From Promethearchaeota archaeon (lineage in GTDB: Archaea > Asgardarchaeota > Lokiarchaeia > Sigyniarchaeales > SOKP01), in NCBI GenBank assembly GCA_016840545.1, contig JAEOSD010000005.1, forward strand, positions 1-42,729: a stretch of DNA of 42,729 nucleotides. The letters are read 5' to 3'. The notes under the pieces were generated by a model. That model worked only from the letters and a program-made list of their open reading frames with translations, was not told where the DNA came from and did no database searches. Shown here piece by piece: positions 28,501 through 36,634 of the stretch. Positions within the stretch are counted from its first letter, which is position 1, and every line of letters begins with the position of its first letter. Both the position numbers and the translations under genes were made by a program.

Positions 28501-28738
28501 CTTTTTCTTTTGTTATATACTCTGCTAAATATTGTTTACCGTTTAGTGTATAGATAAAAGTATGTCCTAAACTCTTATAGTTTAATATATCTTGACCAGT
28601 AAATTTAAAATCGTTATTAGAAGAATTATAAAAGCTAGAAGGACTATTAAATGAAAGCAATATTATTAAAGTAATGCATAGCAATAAAGAGATGCTTTTA
28701 AACTTCCTTTTTAATCTAATCATTTTTAATTTCGCCAT
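25517..28738 (-). CDS. Secreted papain-like (C1) cysteine peptidase with CARDB-like domains and C-terminal TM anchor
   Basis: VVGDQGLQGSCTSWANVYYAFGYLEA (catalytic Cys), GGLNHAQCIVGYDD (His), FRVVNSWGVNWMDNGYYWLTY (Asn); two CARDB-like units (ending PGETYRSNN / FGETFTVDN); DDFESGLSQWVSITGFWHL jelly-roll-like insert; C-terminal IPGYNLLFIIASLGVIILLSAKVKFKK. Confidence 0.9.
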   Translation of the reverse strand: MAKLKMIRLKRKFKSISLLLCITLIILLSFNSPSSFYNSSNNDFKFTGQDILNYKSLGHTFIYTLNGKQYLAEYITKEKVEGMKNDGVLEETRRSYNDIIDGHGTGYSKPSAEDLDSLIGKLSLIGLVSDYKRGYKATADISTEIYFPVVGDQGLQGSCTSWANVYYAFGYLEAKDYGWDASSGNPNYLLSPAWSYNKIAAYDYGSMPVETAQLIKEWGVATLSTMPYDDMDVNSWGDEDAWRKAPYHRPLDYTLITYIGNSTIDVIKSILDSGTPVTIGIDAYQFYNGLNDTSGDYILSSDEYNGGGLNHAQCIVGYDDSISEGSDLGAFRVVNSWGVNWMDNGYYWLTYDAFDEFGAHPSQFILYLMDRIDYNPNIIATWKFSSAPTRMSDIVTLGVGPHSAPLDSITPHYDADVNNLLPEFMAFDFTDFVSFYNANNDVFFYLEIGPADIIGTISSFKLERYLGGILQQISQESPDVPEATPGYVNATFMIFNHELELNLKAPTNPKIYNSYQIEAIVINNGVSGETNVDFDLLLNNILVHSITIPSLPSGTNTTIIYPWTPTDYEVYNFTAYVPPVPGETYRSNNYAIEILYIMGPIFYDDFESGLSQWVSITGFWHLTDNSSAWVNPYHSPIHSMWFGNESTGNYETGFREIGNLTSTSINLMTIGVAFLEFYHWREGEGGGYDISYVYISIDGINWDLIYQTDETYVLPWEKVSIDISAYTGNPSVQIMFRFDTVDDLYNYYRGWLIDDVVIMGTGVVIPHDLRVSLEVPEFPTISNTYSINATITNTGTSDESNVDLFFYLDDILIDSIHISNFPSGTSQTINYLWTPDYGDYSFKAYAPPVFGETFTVDNLELKLIPLHKIILFDGLIHNYTFAIFGQTFLMQYVYSSLSERNFHLDYSLYNGSILLQKGYWDVDSQTRIMTDSFGGFSFGYGTHTPLWIFTDSSLGDEIPISVAGSDHTFNVSDELTYNLPDFGLVEVWVLEDLDFPGSIAWYEKNSGLLLNSTFLYELGMTTGNYSLTLVYSNYFEVENGNGIPGYNLLFIIASLGVIILLSAKVKFKKIKNF

Positions 28739-29044
28739 TTATTTATAAAAATTGTGTTAAAAATTGTCAACTTAATATAAATAAAAGTATTTATATTTTG
28801 GTCAAAAAAGAACGATAACATTGATAAAAAATTAATATATTTGTGCTAAAACGCAAATTTTATTTCAATCTGGAGAAGATTTTAATTTTGAATTTATATT
28901 ATTTTTACTAATAAAAGAAATCAGGTTATAGGATATCTCGTTTGGGTCAATTATGTAAGATTTATTTTTAAGTATAAAATTTTGCGTTTTATTATTTAGA
29001 CATGAAATATAAAATTTATTACATAAAATTTATTATTACCTTCA

Positions 29045-29515
29045 ATGGTAGATAAAAAAGAGAAGGAACTCTATAAGCATCGACATTATCCCCTTTTTCC
29101 AATGATAGGGGTAGGGATTCTTCTAATTCGAAACAAATCATTATTAATAGTAAAAAGAAAATATAATCCAGATGCCGGATATTGGTCAATACCAGGTGGG
29201 CATTTAGAACTTGGTGAAAAAGTAATTGTTGCGGCTGAGAGAGAGGGTTTTGAAGAGACAGGATTTAAAGTAAAAGTTACAAAATTGGCAGGGATAATTG
29301 ATAAAATAATGTATGATAACGATGGGAAGATTGAATATCACTATGTTTTGATCAATTATTTTGTAGAACAAGTTAGTGGGGATCAAAAACAACAACCCAT
29401 TCCTGATTCTGATGCATTAGAAGCCAAATTTGTCCCATTCGAAGAATTAAAAAACTATAAATTAACTGAATCTTTAATTGAGCTTTTAAAACAGCTAAAA
29501 ATTGGGTATACTTAA
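29045..29515 (+). CDS. Nudix hydrolase
   Basis: GGHLELGEKVIVAAEREGFEETGF matches the Nudix box Gx5Ex7REUxEExGU. Confidence 0.95.
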   Translation: MVDKKEKELYKHRHYPLFPMIGVGILLIRNKSLLIVKRKYNPDAGYWSIPGGHLELGEKVIVAAEREGFEETGFKVKVTKLAGIIDKIMYDNDGKIEYHYVLINYFVEQVSGDQKQQPIPDSDALEAKFVPFEELKNYKLTESLIELLKQLKIGYT

Positions 29516-29780
29516 GTATAATTAATTTACTCTCTTTAAAATTATTAAATCGAATTAATACTATACTTAACATATATATAAAGCTTGCTTAGAAATTTAG
29601 AACTTTTAAAACAACTAAAAACTTGATTTGTTTAATTGAAATCTTATTATAAAAAAAAGAGTTTTTCTTTCATTACTTTTTTTTATTAAACGAAAGAATT
29701 TATTTCTTTAATAATTATTTTGCAATAGGTATTTTATATAAAACTACTAACTTAAATGCGTAGTTAAAAGGTCATAAATC

Positions 29781-31094
29781 TTGTCCACATTAATGAAACT
29801 TGCTAAAGAAGGAAAAGTTACCAAAGAAATGGAAATTGTTGCCAAAAATGAGCAAGTTGAATTAGAAGTCATAAGACGGGGTATAGCGAACGGTCGGATA
29901 ATTATTCCTAAATCGAATCAACGAGATACAGATCCTTTAGGAATTGGTGAAGGCTTATTAGTGAAAATTAATGCAAATATTGGTTCAAGTAAAAGAGTGT
30001 GTGATATTCAAGGAGAAGTAGAAAAAGCTAAAATCGCTGTTAAATATGGAGCAGATACAGTTATGGATTTAAGTACAGGATTGACTGAAGAAGATGTTAA
30101 AAAAATTCGAAGTTTAATACTTAGCGAAACAAAAGTTCCTATAGGTACTGTACCCATTTACCAATCAGCTTTACGAGCTATTGAAAAAAAAGGGGCAATT
30201 ATTAATTTTGATGAAGATGATTTATTTAATGTAGTTAAAGAACAAGCTAAAGAAGGAGTAGATTTTTTTACCATACATGTAGGAGTAACTAAAGAGATTG
30301 TTAATTATTTACAGGAGCATCCAAGACACATGGGAGTCGTATCTCGTGGTGGAACCTTTTTGGCTGCATGGATACTCGAAAATGATTTAGAGAACCCTTT
30401 TAATAGGAATTATGATTATTTACTTGAAATGGCAACAGAATACGATTTTACACTTTCGCTTGGAGATGGGATGCGTCCTGGCTGTATTTTTGATTCAACA
30501 GATTATGCTCAGGTTCAAGAGTTAATGGAAATATCGAAATTAGTTAAACGAGCTAAAGATAAAAACATCCAAGTTATGGTAGAAGGACCTGGTCATATTC
30601 CTGCACATGAAATTGAAAGAAATATTAAAATTATGAAATCTATATGCGATGGAGCGCCATTTTACGTATTGGGCCCATTAGTCACAGATATAGCTCCTGG
30701 TTATGATCATCTTGTCAGTGCTATTGGTGGTGTGCTTGCTGGGTTAGCGGGTGCTGATTATTTGTGTTATGTTACTCCCTCTGAACATTTAGCACTTCCA
30801 AATAAGGATGAGGTGAAAAGAGGTGTTATTGCCTCTAAAATAGCTGCTCACGCAGTAAATATTGCTAAATATGGTAAAAAGGCATCAGATTGGGATTACA
30901 AAATGGATATCGCAAGGAAAAATCTTGACTGGGAAGAAATGATAAACCAATCAATAGATCCCGAACTCTCAAGAGAGAAACATTATAGAAATGGAAATAT
31001 AGATGATGAGGTATGTAGTATGTGCGGTGAATTCTGCGCAATTAAAATTTTAAGAGATGCCTTAGAAAAGAAGGCATCTAAAAAGATATTATAA
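29781..31094 (+). CDS. thiC: Phosphomethylpyrimidine synthase
   Basis: Full-length ThiC-like sequence: VMDLSTGLTEEDVKKIR, SLGDGMRPGCIFDSTD, MVEGPGHIPAHEIE, YVLGPLVTDIAPGYDHLVSAIGG, C-terminal CSMCGEFCAIK. TTG start, or ATG at 29793. Confidence 0.97.
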   Translation: MSTLMKLAKEGKVTKEMEIVAKNEQVELEVIRRGIANGRIIIPKSNQRDTDPLGIGEGLLVKINANIGSSKRVCDIQGEVEKAKIAVKYGADTVMDLSTGLTEEDVKKIRSLILSETKVPIGTVPIYQSALRAIEKKGAIINFDEDDLFNVVKEQAKEGVDFFTIHVGVTKEIVNYLQEHPRHMGVVSRGGTFLAAWILENDLENPFNRNYDYLLEMATEYDFTLSLGDGMRPGCIFDSTDYAQVQELMEISKLVKRAKDKNIQVMVEGPGHIPAHEIERNIKIMKSICDGAPFYVLGPLVTDIAPGYDHLVSAIGGVLAGLAGADYLCYVTPSEHLALPNKDEVKRGVIASKIAAHAVNIAKYGKKASDWDYKMDIARKNLDWEEMINQSIDPELSREKHYRNGNIDDEVCSMCGEFCAIKILRDALEKKASKKIL

Positions 31095-31099
31095 AATCT

Positions 31100-32497
31100 C
31101 TAAATCGTATCAAGAATTATTTTAAGTTTTTCAATCATATCACTTGAACTTTTACCAAATAACCTCATCATAGCTTCTTTTCCTATAGACCCTTTATCCC
31201 AAATAATATCCGGTATTTTACCTGATTCGTTAATACTCTCTTTAATTAACCACTGCATAGTAGAAAATTCTTTTTCTTTTATTTCATTAGGCTGTTTTTC
31301 CCTTTTTATTTCATGTAATTTCAATTTTGTATTTTTTTGAATTAAAGATATCCATTTAGGATTATATTTTAAATTCATAACGAAATTTATGGAATTATCA
31401 AACTTTTTAGCCGCAAGGATTAATCTTGCTGTATGATCTGAGATTCCAAATTTAATTTCACCAGAAGCTTTTGGATAACTATTTACAATTGTTATTCGAC
31501 CTTCTATTCCTGCAATTTCAGATTTATTTTTTGCGTTTGGGAGAGAACATGAAATATTTAATCTTACTTCCGGGATTAATTCGGTAAATTTTCTCATGTT
31601 AGAAATATAATTATAAACTTCCTTAATTTGGTTTATAACATTTAATTCTTCATCAGAAGCAGTTAGGGCAATTACTTTACCTGTATCTGGTAATTCAATA
31701 AAGTTTTGAAACTTTTCATCAAAAAAAGCTTCTGCCATTTCAATAGCTTTTGGAAGAGAATATCCTTTGGAAAGAAATGCAGTTATAGCAGAGGAAAATA
31801 CACATCCTGTTCCGTGGATATTTCCTTCAATTGAAGTTATCTTTTTTTTAAAAATTATAAAATCTAATTTAAATTGAAATTCTACTTTTTTATTATAACT
31901 AAGAACATCATAGATTTCATTTTGATTACTTAGTCCACTCTTAATTACAACTGCTTTTTCTTCATTCTTTAATTTTTTACCAGTATATAGTTTTTCTAAA
32001 AGGATTCTCGCCATTTTCTTGAGTTCGTCTACATTTTCTAATCTAAGCTCTTTTAAATTTATATTAGAATACCACTCTGCCTCTGAAAGATTAGGTGTAA
32101 GAACTCTCACATGAGGAAATAGGTCTCGTTCAATTTCTAATTCTAATCCTTCACTCGAAAGTCTTTCTCCTACGCTAGATATTGATACAGGATCATATAC
32201 CACAAATAAATCCTCTCTTTTGATGATATCAACAATAATTTCAAGTGCTTTTCCATCCGGGATCATACCCACTTTTACATATTTAATTGGATAAACATTA
32301 AAGATAGCATCTAATTGAAAATCAAGTGTATCTGAAAGAGATTTATATCCAAGGAATTTTTTAGCAGATTGATATGTAATTGCTGTTATGACAGAAAAAG
32401 GATGAACTCCGCATCTGTCAAAAGTTCTAATATCTGCTTGAATACCAGCCCCAGAAGTTGGATCTGAACCAGCAATTGTTAAGCAAAAATTTTTCAT
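31100..32497 (-). CDS. thiD: Bifunctional HMP(-P) kinase ThiD fused to ThiN-type thiamine-phosphate synthase
   Basis: MKNFCLTIAGSDPTSGAGIQADIRTFDRCGVHPFSVITAITYQ and IHGTGCVFSSAITAFLSKG (ThiD); C-terminal IPEVRLNISCSLPNAKNKSEIAGIEGRITIVNSYPKASGEIKFGISDHTARLILAAKK (ThiN-like). Confidence 0.93.
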   Translation of the reverse strand: MKNFCLTIAGSDPTSGAGIQADIRTFDRCGVHPFSVITAITYQSAKKFLGYKSLSDTLDFQLDAIFNVYPIKYVKVGMIPDGKALEIIVDIIKREDLFVVYDPVSISSVGERLSSEGLELEIERDLFPHVRVLTPNLSEAEWYSNINLKELRLENVDELKKMARILLEKLYTGKKLKNEEKAVVIKSGLSNQNEIYDVLSYNKKVEFQFKLDFIIFKKKITSIEGNIHGTGCVFSSAITAFLSKGYSLPKAIEMAEAFFDEKFQNFIELPDTGKVIALTASDEELNVINQIKEVYNYISNMRKFTELIPEVRLNISCSLPNAKNKSEIAGIEGRITIVNSYPKASGEIKFGISDHTARLILAAKKFDNSINFVMNLKYNPKWISLIQKNTKLKLHEIKREKQPNEIKEKEFSTMQWLIKESINESGKIPDIIWDKGSIGKEAMMRLFGKSSSDMIEKLKIILDTI

Positions 32498-32523
32498 AAT
32501 CTAAGTATTATAAAATTAAAGGC

Positions 32524-33096
32524 TTATTTAACTCTTTCATAAGCCCACTGTGCCTTATCAGCTAATCCAAGCGCCTCGTATGCTTTACCAAGATAAAGAA
32601 ATCCTTCAGGATAATCAAATTTTTCCTTAACTAATTTGAACAAAAAGTTTATTGCTAAATCATATCTCCCTTTTAAATAATTTACTTTGCCTTTAAGAAA
32701 AGTAATCATCCTGCCTTTCTCGGTCGATATATTTTGTTCATTATGCATTTCTAATCTAGATAATGCATAATCATATTCTTTTTGTTCAATCAAAATTTCA
32801 ATCGATTCAATAAATTTCATAAATGCTATTTGATCAGTAACCTTTTCTATTTTTTTTACCGTTTCTTTCTTATTTTCTTGTTCAAATGCTTTCTGTTTTT
32901 CCAATTCTTTCTTGTTAATATAAGTTTTGAATTTGTCAATAATAATTTGAGGGTATGGCTCATTACACAATGGGCAGTTTGAAGAGTGGAGTAACCATTC
33001 TCGTAAACAATCACTATGAGTCGGATGACCATTTGGGCATTCTTGAAAACTGTCAACTTCATTCATCCCCAAATGACAGATAATACAATTAACCAT
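32524..33096 (-). CDS. RING-H2 zinc-finger protein with C-terminal TPR-like region
   Basis: C4-x2-C7-x12-C20-x3-H24-x2-H27-x2-C30-x10-C41-x2-C44 (NCIICHLGMNEVDSFQECPNGHPTHSDCLREWLLHSSNCPLC) is C3H2C3; C-terminal YPEGFLYLGKAYEALGLADKAQWAYERVK TPR-like. Confidence 0.8.
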   Translation of the reverse strand: MVNCIICHLGMNEVDSFQECPNGHPTHSDCLREWLLHSSNCPLCNEPYPQIIIDKFKTYINKKELEKQKAFEQENKKETVKKIEKVTDQIAFMKFIESIEILIEQKEYDYALSRLEMHNEQNISTEKGRMITFLKGKVNYLKGRYDLAINFLFKLVKEKFDYPEGFLYLGKAYEALGLADKAQWAYERVK

Positions 33097-33221
33097 TACA
33101 ATCCGAAAACGCTTTAATAAAATATAAAATTACTATTTTTAAGTTTATGTTGTTTAACATTATCCATGTTTATATTACATTCTAATATGATATTAATATT
33201 CATTACTATTGAGGATTTACG

Positions 33222-34790
33222 ATGGCAATAAATATTGACCCACTCTTCAAAGAATTATATACCAAATTCTTGGAAATTGATGATGATCTCGAAGCAGTGA
33301 TTGTTTCTGATCATGAAGGATTTGTAATTGCGGGAGAAAAGAAAGTTAGTGTAAATCTAGAATTAGTGTCGGTTCTAACTGGATTAATCCAACCTATTTT
33401 AGAACGTATGAGGAACGAATTCGCCTTTAAGAAATTTGGAACTGCAAGTTTTGATACGGAAAATTACCGTTTGTTGTTTATCTCCATTGATGAAACTACA
33501 ACTTTAAGTATAGTTCTAAATACTCTAGGTTCAATTGATAAAATTAGTCCATATGGATATTTTCTAGCAGAGAAGACCTCCCAAATATTAAATGCAAAAG
33601 ATGGAGACCTCATTCAATTAACTATACCGAATTTTGAAGTTGAAGCAAGTCTTTCTGAAAATTCTGGTAGGATAAAAGATCAAATATATCAAATGAGACT
33701 AGATTCAGGTGGTAAGTATAAATTTAAATGTATATTTATCGGTGATCATGAAGTAGGTAAAACATCAATAATTCGACAATTTGTAGAAAAGAAATTTTCT
33801 CAAGATTACCGTGCTACAATTGGGCTTAACATCTTGTCTCATTCTATCGAACTATATGAAAATGAAATAACATTTAATTTGTGGGATCTGGGTGCCCAAG
33901 AATTTTTTAAAAGGTTCCGCAAAACTTATTATACTGGTGCTCAAGCAGGATTTATTATGTTTGATGTGACAAATAGGGACTCCTTTTTGAATGTAAAAGA
34001 TTGGTATCATGAATTTAGAAATATATTAAAATATAAGCAACTCCCGATTGTCATTATTGGAAATAAGATTGATCTAACTGATCAGAGAGTTGTTGACTAT
34101 AAGGAAGCAGTGGAAGTAATAAACGACTTATCTAGTGAGCATTATGAAGGTGGGATTTCATATATAGAAACTAGTGCAAAAACAGGGGAAAATGTAGGGG
34201 ACGCATTCAGTTTAATTGCTTATCATTATATAATGAGAAGTATAGAAATAGAGGAACAACGTTTAAGGCTAGATTTGATGAATATATTAAATTCGATCTT
34301 AGATAAAAATGAAAAACTTGTAATTTCTTTTATCACTGAAAATCCTCTTTGGAGTCCTGGTTTACAAATTTTAACAGAAATTAATAAGCTTTGTGATTGT
34401 GAGAAGGTAAAAGACGATAGAGAGAGAAGATTATATGAATATTCAAATGGTTTAGTTATAAAGAATTTTCTCTTTGATGATTTTGATATTTCTGATTCTG
34501 ATGGAGTATTTATAATTTTTGATGCCCGAGAAAAGGAGCATATTGAACCAAAATGGAAAGAAACTGTAATAAAAATTATAAATAACATTACTGAGAATAA
34601 AGTAGCCCTAATAGGAATTAGAGTATCTGAAGCTATTGATTGGTCTCAACTAATGGAAGAATTTAATATAAATAAATACATAGAGAATAAAATGACTTCT
34701 TTACTATTTTTTAAATTTGGTATTGAATATCGCCTTGAAATCTATGATCAACTGGAAGTAATGTTAAACTCAATCAAAGATTTAAGTTAG
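33222..34790 (+). CDS. Roadblock-like domain + Rab/Ras-like GTPase + C-terminal domain (copy 1)
   Basis: LEAVIVSDHEGFVIAGEKK...FAFKKFGTASFDTENYRLLFISI (roadblock-like); GDHEVGKTS, WDLGAQE, GNKIDL, ETSAK (GTPase); then ~170-aa C-terminal domain. Confidence 0.88.
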   Translation: MAINIDPLFKELYTKFLEIDDDLEAVIVSDHEGFVIAGEKKVSVNLELVSVLTGLIQPILERMRNEFAFKKFGTASFDTENYRLLFISIDETTTLSIVLNTLGSIDKISPYGYFLAEKTSQILNAKDGDLIQLTIPNFEVEASLSENSGRIKDQIYQMRLDSGGKYKFKCIFIGDHEVGKTSIIRQFVEKKFSQDYRATIGLNILSHSIELYENEITFNLWDLGAQEFFKRFRKTYYTGAQAGFIMFDVTNRDSFLNVKDWYHEFRNILKYKQLPIVIIGNKIDLTDQRVVDYKEAVEVINDLSSEHYEGGISYIETSAKTGENVGDAFSLIAYHYIMRSIEIEEQRLRLDLMNILNSILDKNEKLVISFITENPLWSPGLQILTEINKLCDCEKVKDDRERRLYEYSNGLVIKNFLFDDFDISDSDGVFIIFDAREKEHIEPKWKETVIKIINNITENKVALIGIRVSEAIDWSQLMEEFNINKYIENKMTSLLFFKFGIEYRLEIYDQLEVMLNSIKDLS

Positions 34791-34928
34791 AACTATTCTT
34801 TATCCTTCATTTTCTGTAGAAAATAATGATTAATAAATAACCATTTTTAAAAATATGGGTTGCTATATTATTTGTAAGTATAATTTAAGATTAAAATTGA
34901 TCTAAATCAAAAAAAAGGGGCGCTTTAA

Positions 34929-36494
34929 TTGGTTATTAAAAGGAATAAACTTTTTCGTGAGTTATTAAGTAGTTTTTTAGATAGATTCCAGCAACTGGAA
35001 GCAGTTATTATATCTGACGTTGAAGGTTTAATTATCGCTGGAGAAAAAAGAAAAGATATTAGTAGTGACCTTGAAATTGTTTCCGTCTTGACTACTTTAA
35101 TCAATCCAGTACTTGAAAGAATAAGAAATGAGTTTGCGTTTCAGAAATTTGGTACCGCTAGTTTTGATACTGACGAATATAGATTATTATTTGTTTCAAT
35201 TGATCAAGAAAGAATTTTAAGCCTAATTTTGACAAGCATGGCCTCTATTGACGAAATATCACCTTATGCTTATTTCCTCACCGAGAAGAGTGCACAGATA
35301 TTACACGCTCAGGAAGATGATTTACTTCAATTAGCCATTCCAAATTTTGAGGAGGAAGTGGACAGACATGAAAAACTTAAACAACAAATATACCAAGTCG
35401 GTGATCTTGAAGAAAGGGGAGCATATGCATTTAAATTTGTTATTGTCGGGGATCATGAAGTTGGTAAGACCTCTATTATTCGTAGATTTGTAGAACGGAA
35501 GTTTTCTTTTGATTACCGTCCCACCATCGGTTTAAATATTTTAGCACATACGTTTACCTTTCAAGGAAATGAAATTAATTTAACTTTATGGGACATAGGA
35601 GCTCAGCAATACTTTAAAAGGTTCAGAAAGTTGTATTATTCTGGAGCTGAGGCAGCTTTTATTGTTTATGATATCACGAATCGCGAATCATTTGATAATG
35701 TTAAAAATTGGTATGATGAAATAACAGAATATATTAAAGAAGAAGAGATACCTATGGTGATTGCTGGTAATAAAACAGATTTAGAGGATCATAGAGTAGT
35801 TTCATTTCAACAGGGAGAAGATTTGGCAAATGCTCTTTCAGAAAAGGGATTATCTTATACAGAAACGAGCGCTCTAGATGGTACCAACGTTTCAGATGCT
35901 TTTAAGTTGATTGCATATCATTATATATTAAGAATAAAGCAAAAAGAAAAAGATATGATTAAAGATGAATTAGCAGATCTCATAATTTCCACCTTGAAAA
36001 AGCTTATTATTCTAGAATTATCCTTTATTACTGAAAACTTGAATTGGAGTCCTGGTTTCCATACTATAACCGAGTTAGACAAACTAGGTGAATATTCAAC
36101 AATTAAAGACAGTGCTCAAGAACAGTTATTTGCATATAAAAATGGTTTAATTATTAATAATTTTCCTTATGATAATTATAATCTTGCAAATACAGACGGT
36201 GCGTTTGTAATTTTTGATGCACGGGATAAAGAAGATATTGATCCTAAATGGAAAGATATTTTAATTGATATAATTAAAAAAATAAGAAAAAAGAGAGTTA
36301 TAATCGTTGGATTGAGAGTTATTGATGACAGTAATTTATCTCGGCTAATGGAACAATTCCATATCGAAGAAGATTTAGAGGAAAAGTTAGTTTCCATTCT
36401 ATTTCTTAAAATCGGTCTTGACTTTAGAGAACAGATGTTTGAAAATCTTAAAGTAATGCTAAATGCTATTGTAAATACCAGGGCAATAAAGTAA
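34929..36494 (+). CDS. Roadblock-like domain + Rab/Ras-like GTPase + C-terminal domain (copy 2; TTG start)
   Basis: LEAVIISDVEGLIIAGEKR...; GDHEVGKTS, WDIGAQQ, GNKTDL, ETSALDG; same length and layout as copy 1. Confidence 0.88.
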   Translation: MVIKRNKLFRELLSSFLDRFQQLEAVIISDVEGLIIAGEKRKDISSDLEIVSVLTTLINPVLERIRNEFAFQKFGTASFDTDEYRLLFVSIDQERILSLILTSMASIDEISPYAYFLTEKSAQILHAQEDDLLQLAIPNFEEEVDRHEKLKQQIYQVGDLEERGAYAFKFVIVGDHEVGKTSIIRRFVERKFSFDYRPTIGLNILAHTFTFQGNEINLTLWDIGAQQYFKRFRKLYYSGAEAAFIVYDITNRESFDNVKNWYDEITEYIKEEEIPMVIAGNKTDLEDHRVVSFQQGEDLANALSEKGLSYTETSALDGTNVSDAFKLIAYHYILRIKQKEKDMIKDELADLIISTLKKLIILELSFITENLNWSPGFHTITELDKLGEYSTIKDSAQEQLFAYKNGLIINNFPYDNYNLANTDGAFVIFDARDKEDIDPKWKDILIDIIKKIRKKRVIIVGLRVIDDSNLSRLMEQFHIEEDLEEKLVSILFLKIGLDFREQMFENLKVMLNAIVNTRAIK

Positions 36495-36634
36495 TAAATC
36501 TCTGATTATATCTAATACTTTAATCTTAATTTCATTCTCTTTGAAATTATAGTTCATAAAATTAAAACTTATCATAATAAGAATTATAAATAAATATGAT
36601 AAAAATTAAATAGTTAAGAGAAAGTGAGATTATA

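Noticed and set aside
29010-29038. Short direct repeat TAAAATTTATTA x2 before the Nudix gene
   Set aside because: Low-complexity AT sequence in an AT-rich spacer; chance is likely.
29696-29780. Possible TPP riboswitch upstream of thiC
   Set aside because: No CUGAGA...-type conserved THI-box core seen; spacer is only AT-rich promoter-like sequence.
31015-31050. ThiC C-terminal cluster motif reads CSMCGEFC (CX2CX3C) rather than the CX2CX4C of bacterial ThiC
   Set aside because: I believe this shorter spacing is usual in archaeal-type ThiC; the three cysteines are present, so not treated as novel.
32782-32982. Phe-rich ORF MFNQNFNRFNKFHKCYLISNLFYFF
   Set aside because: It is the complement of the Lys/Glu-rich linker of the RING protein; composition artefact.
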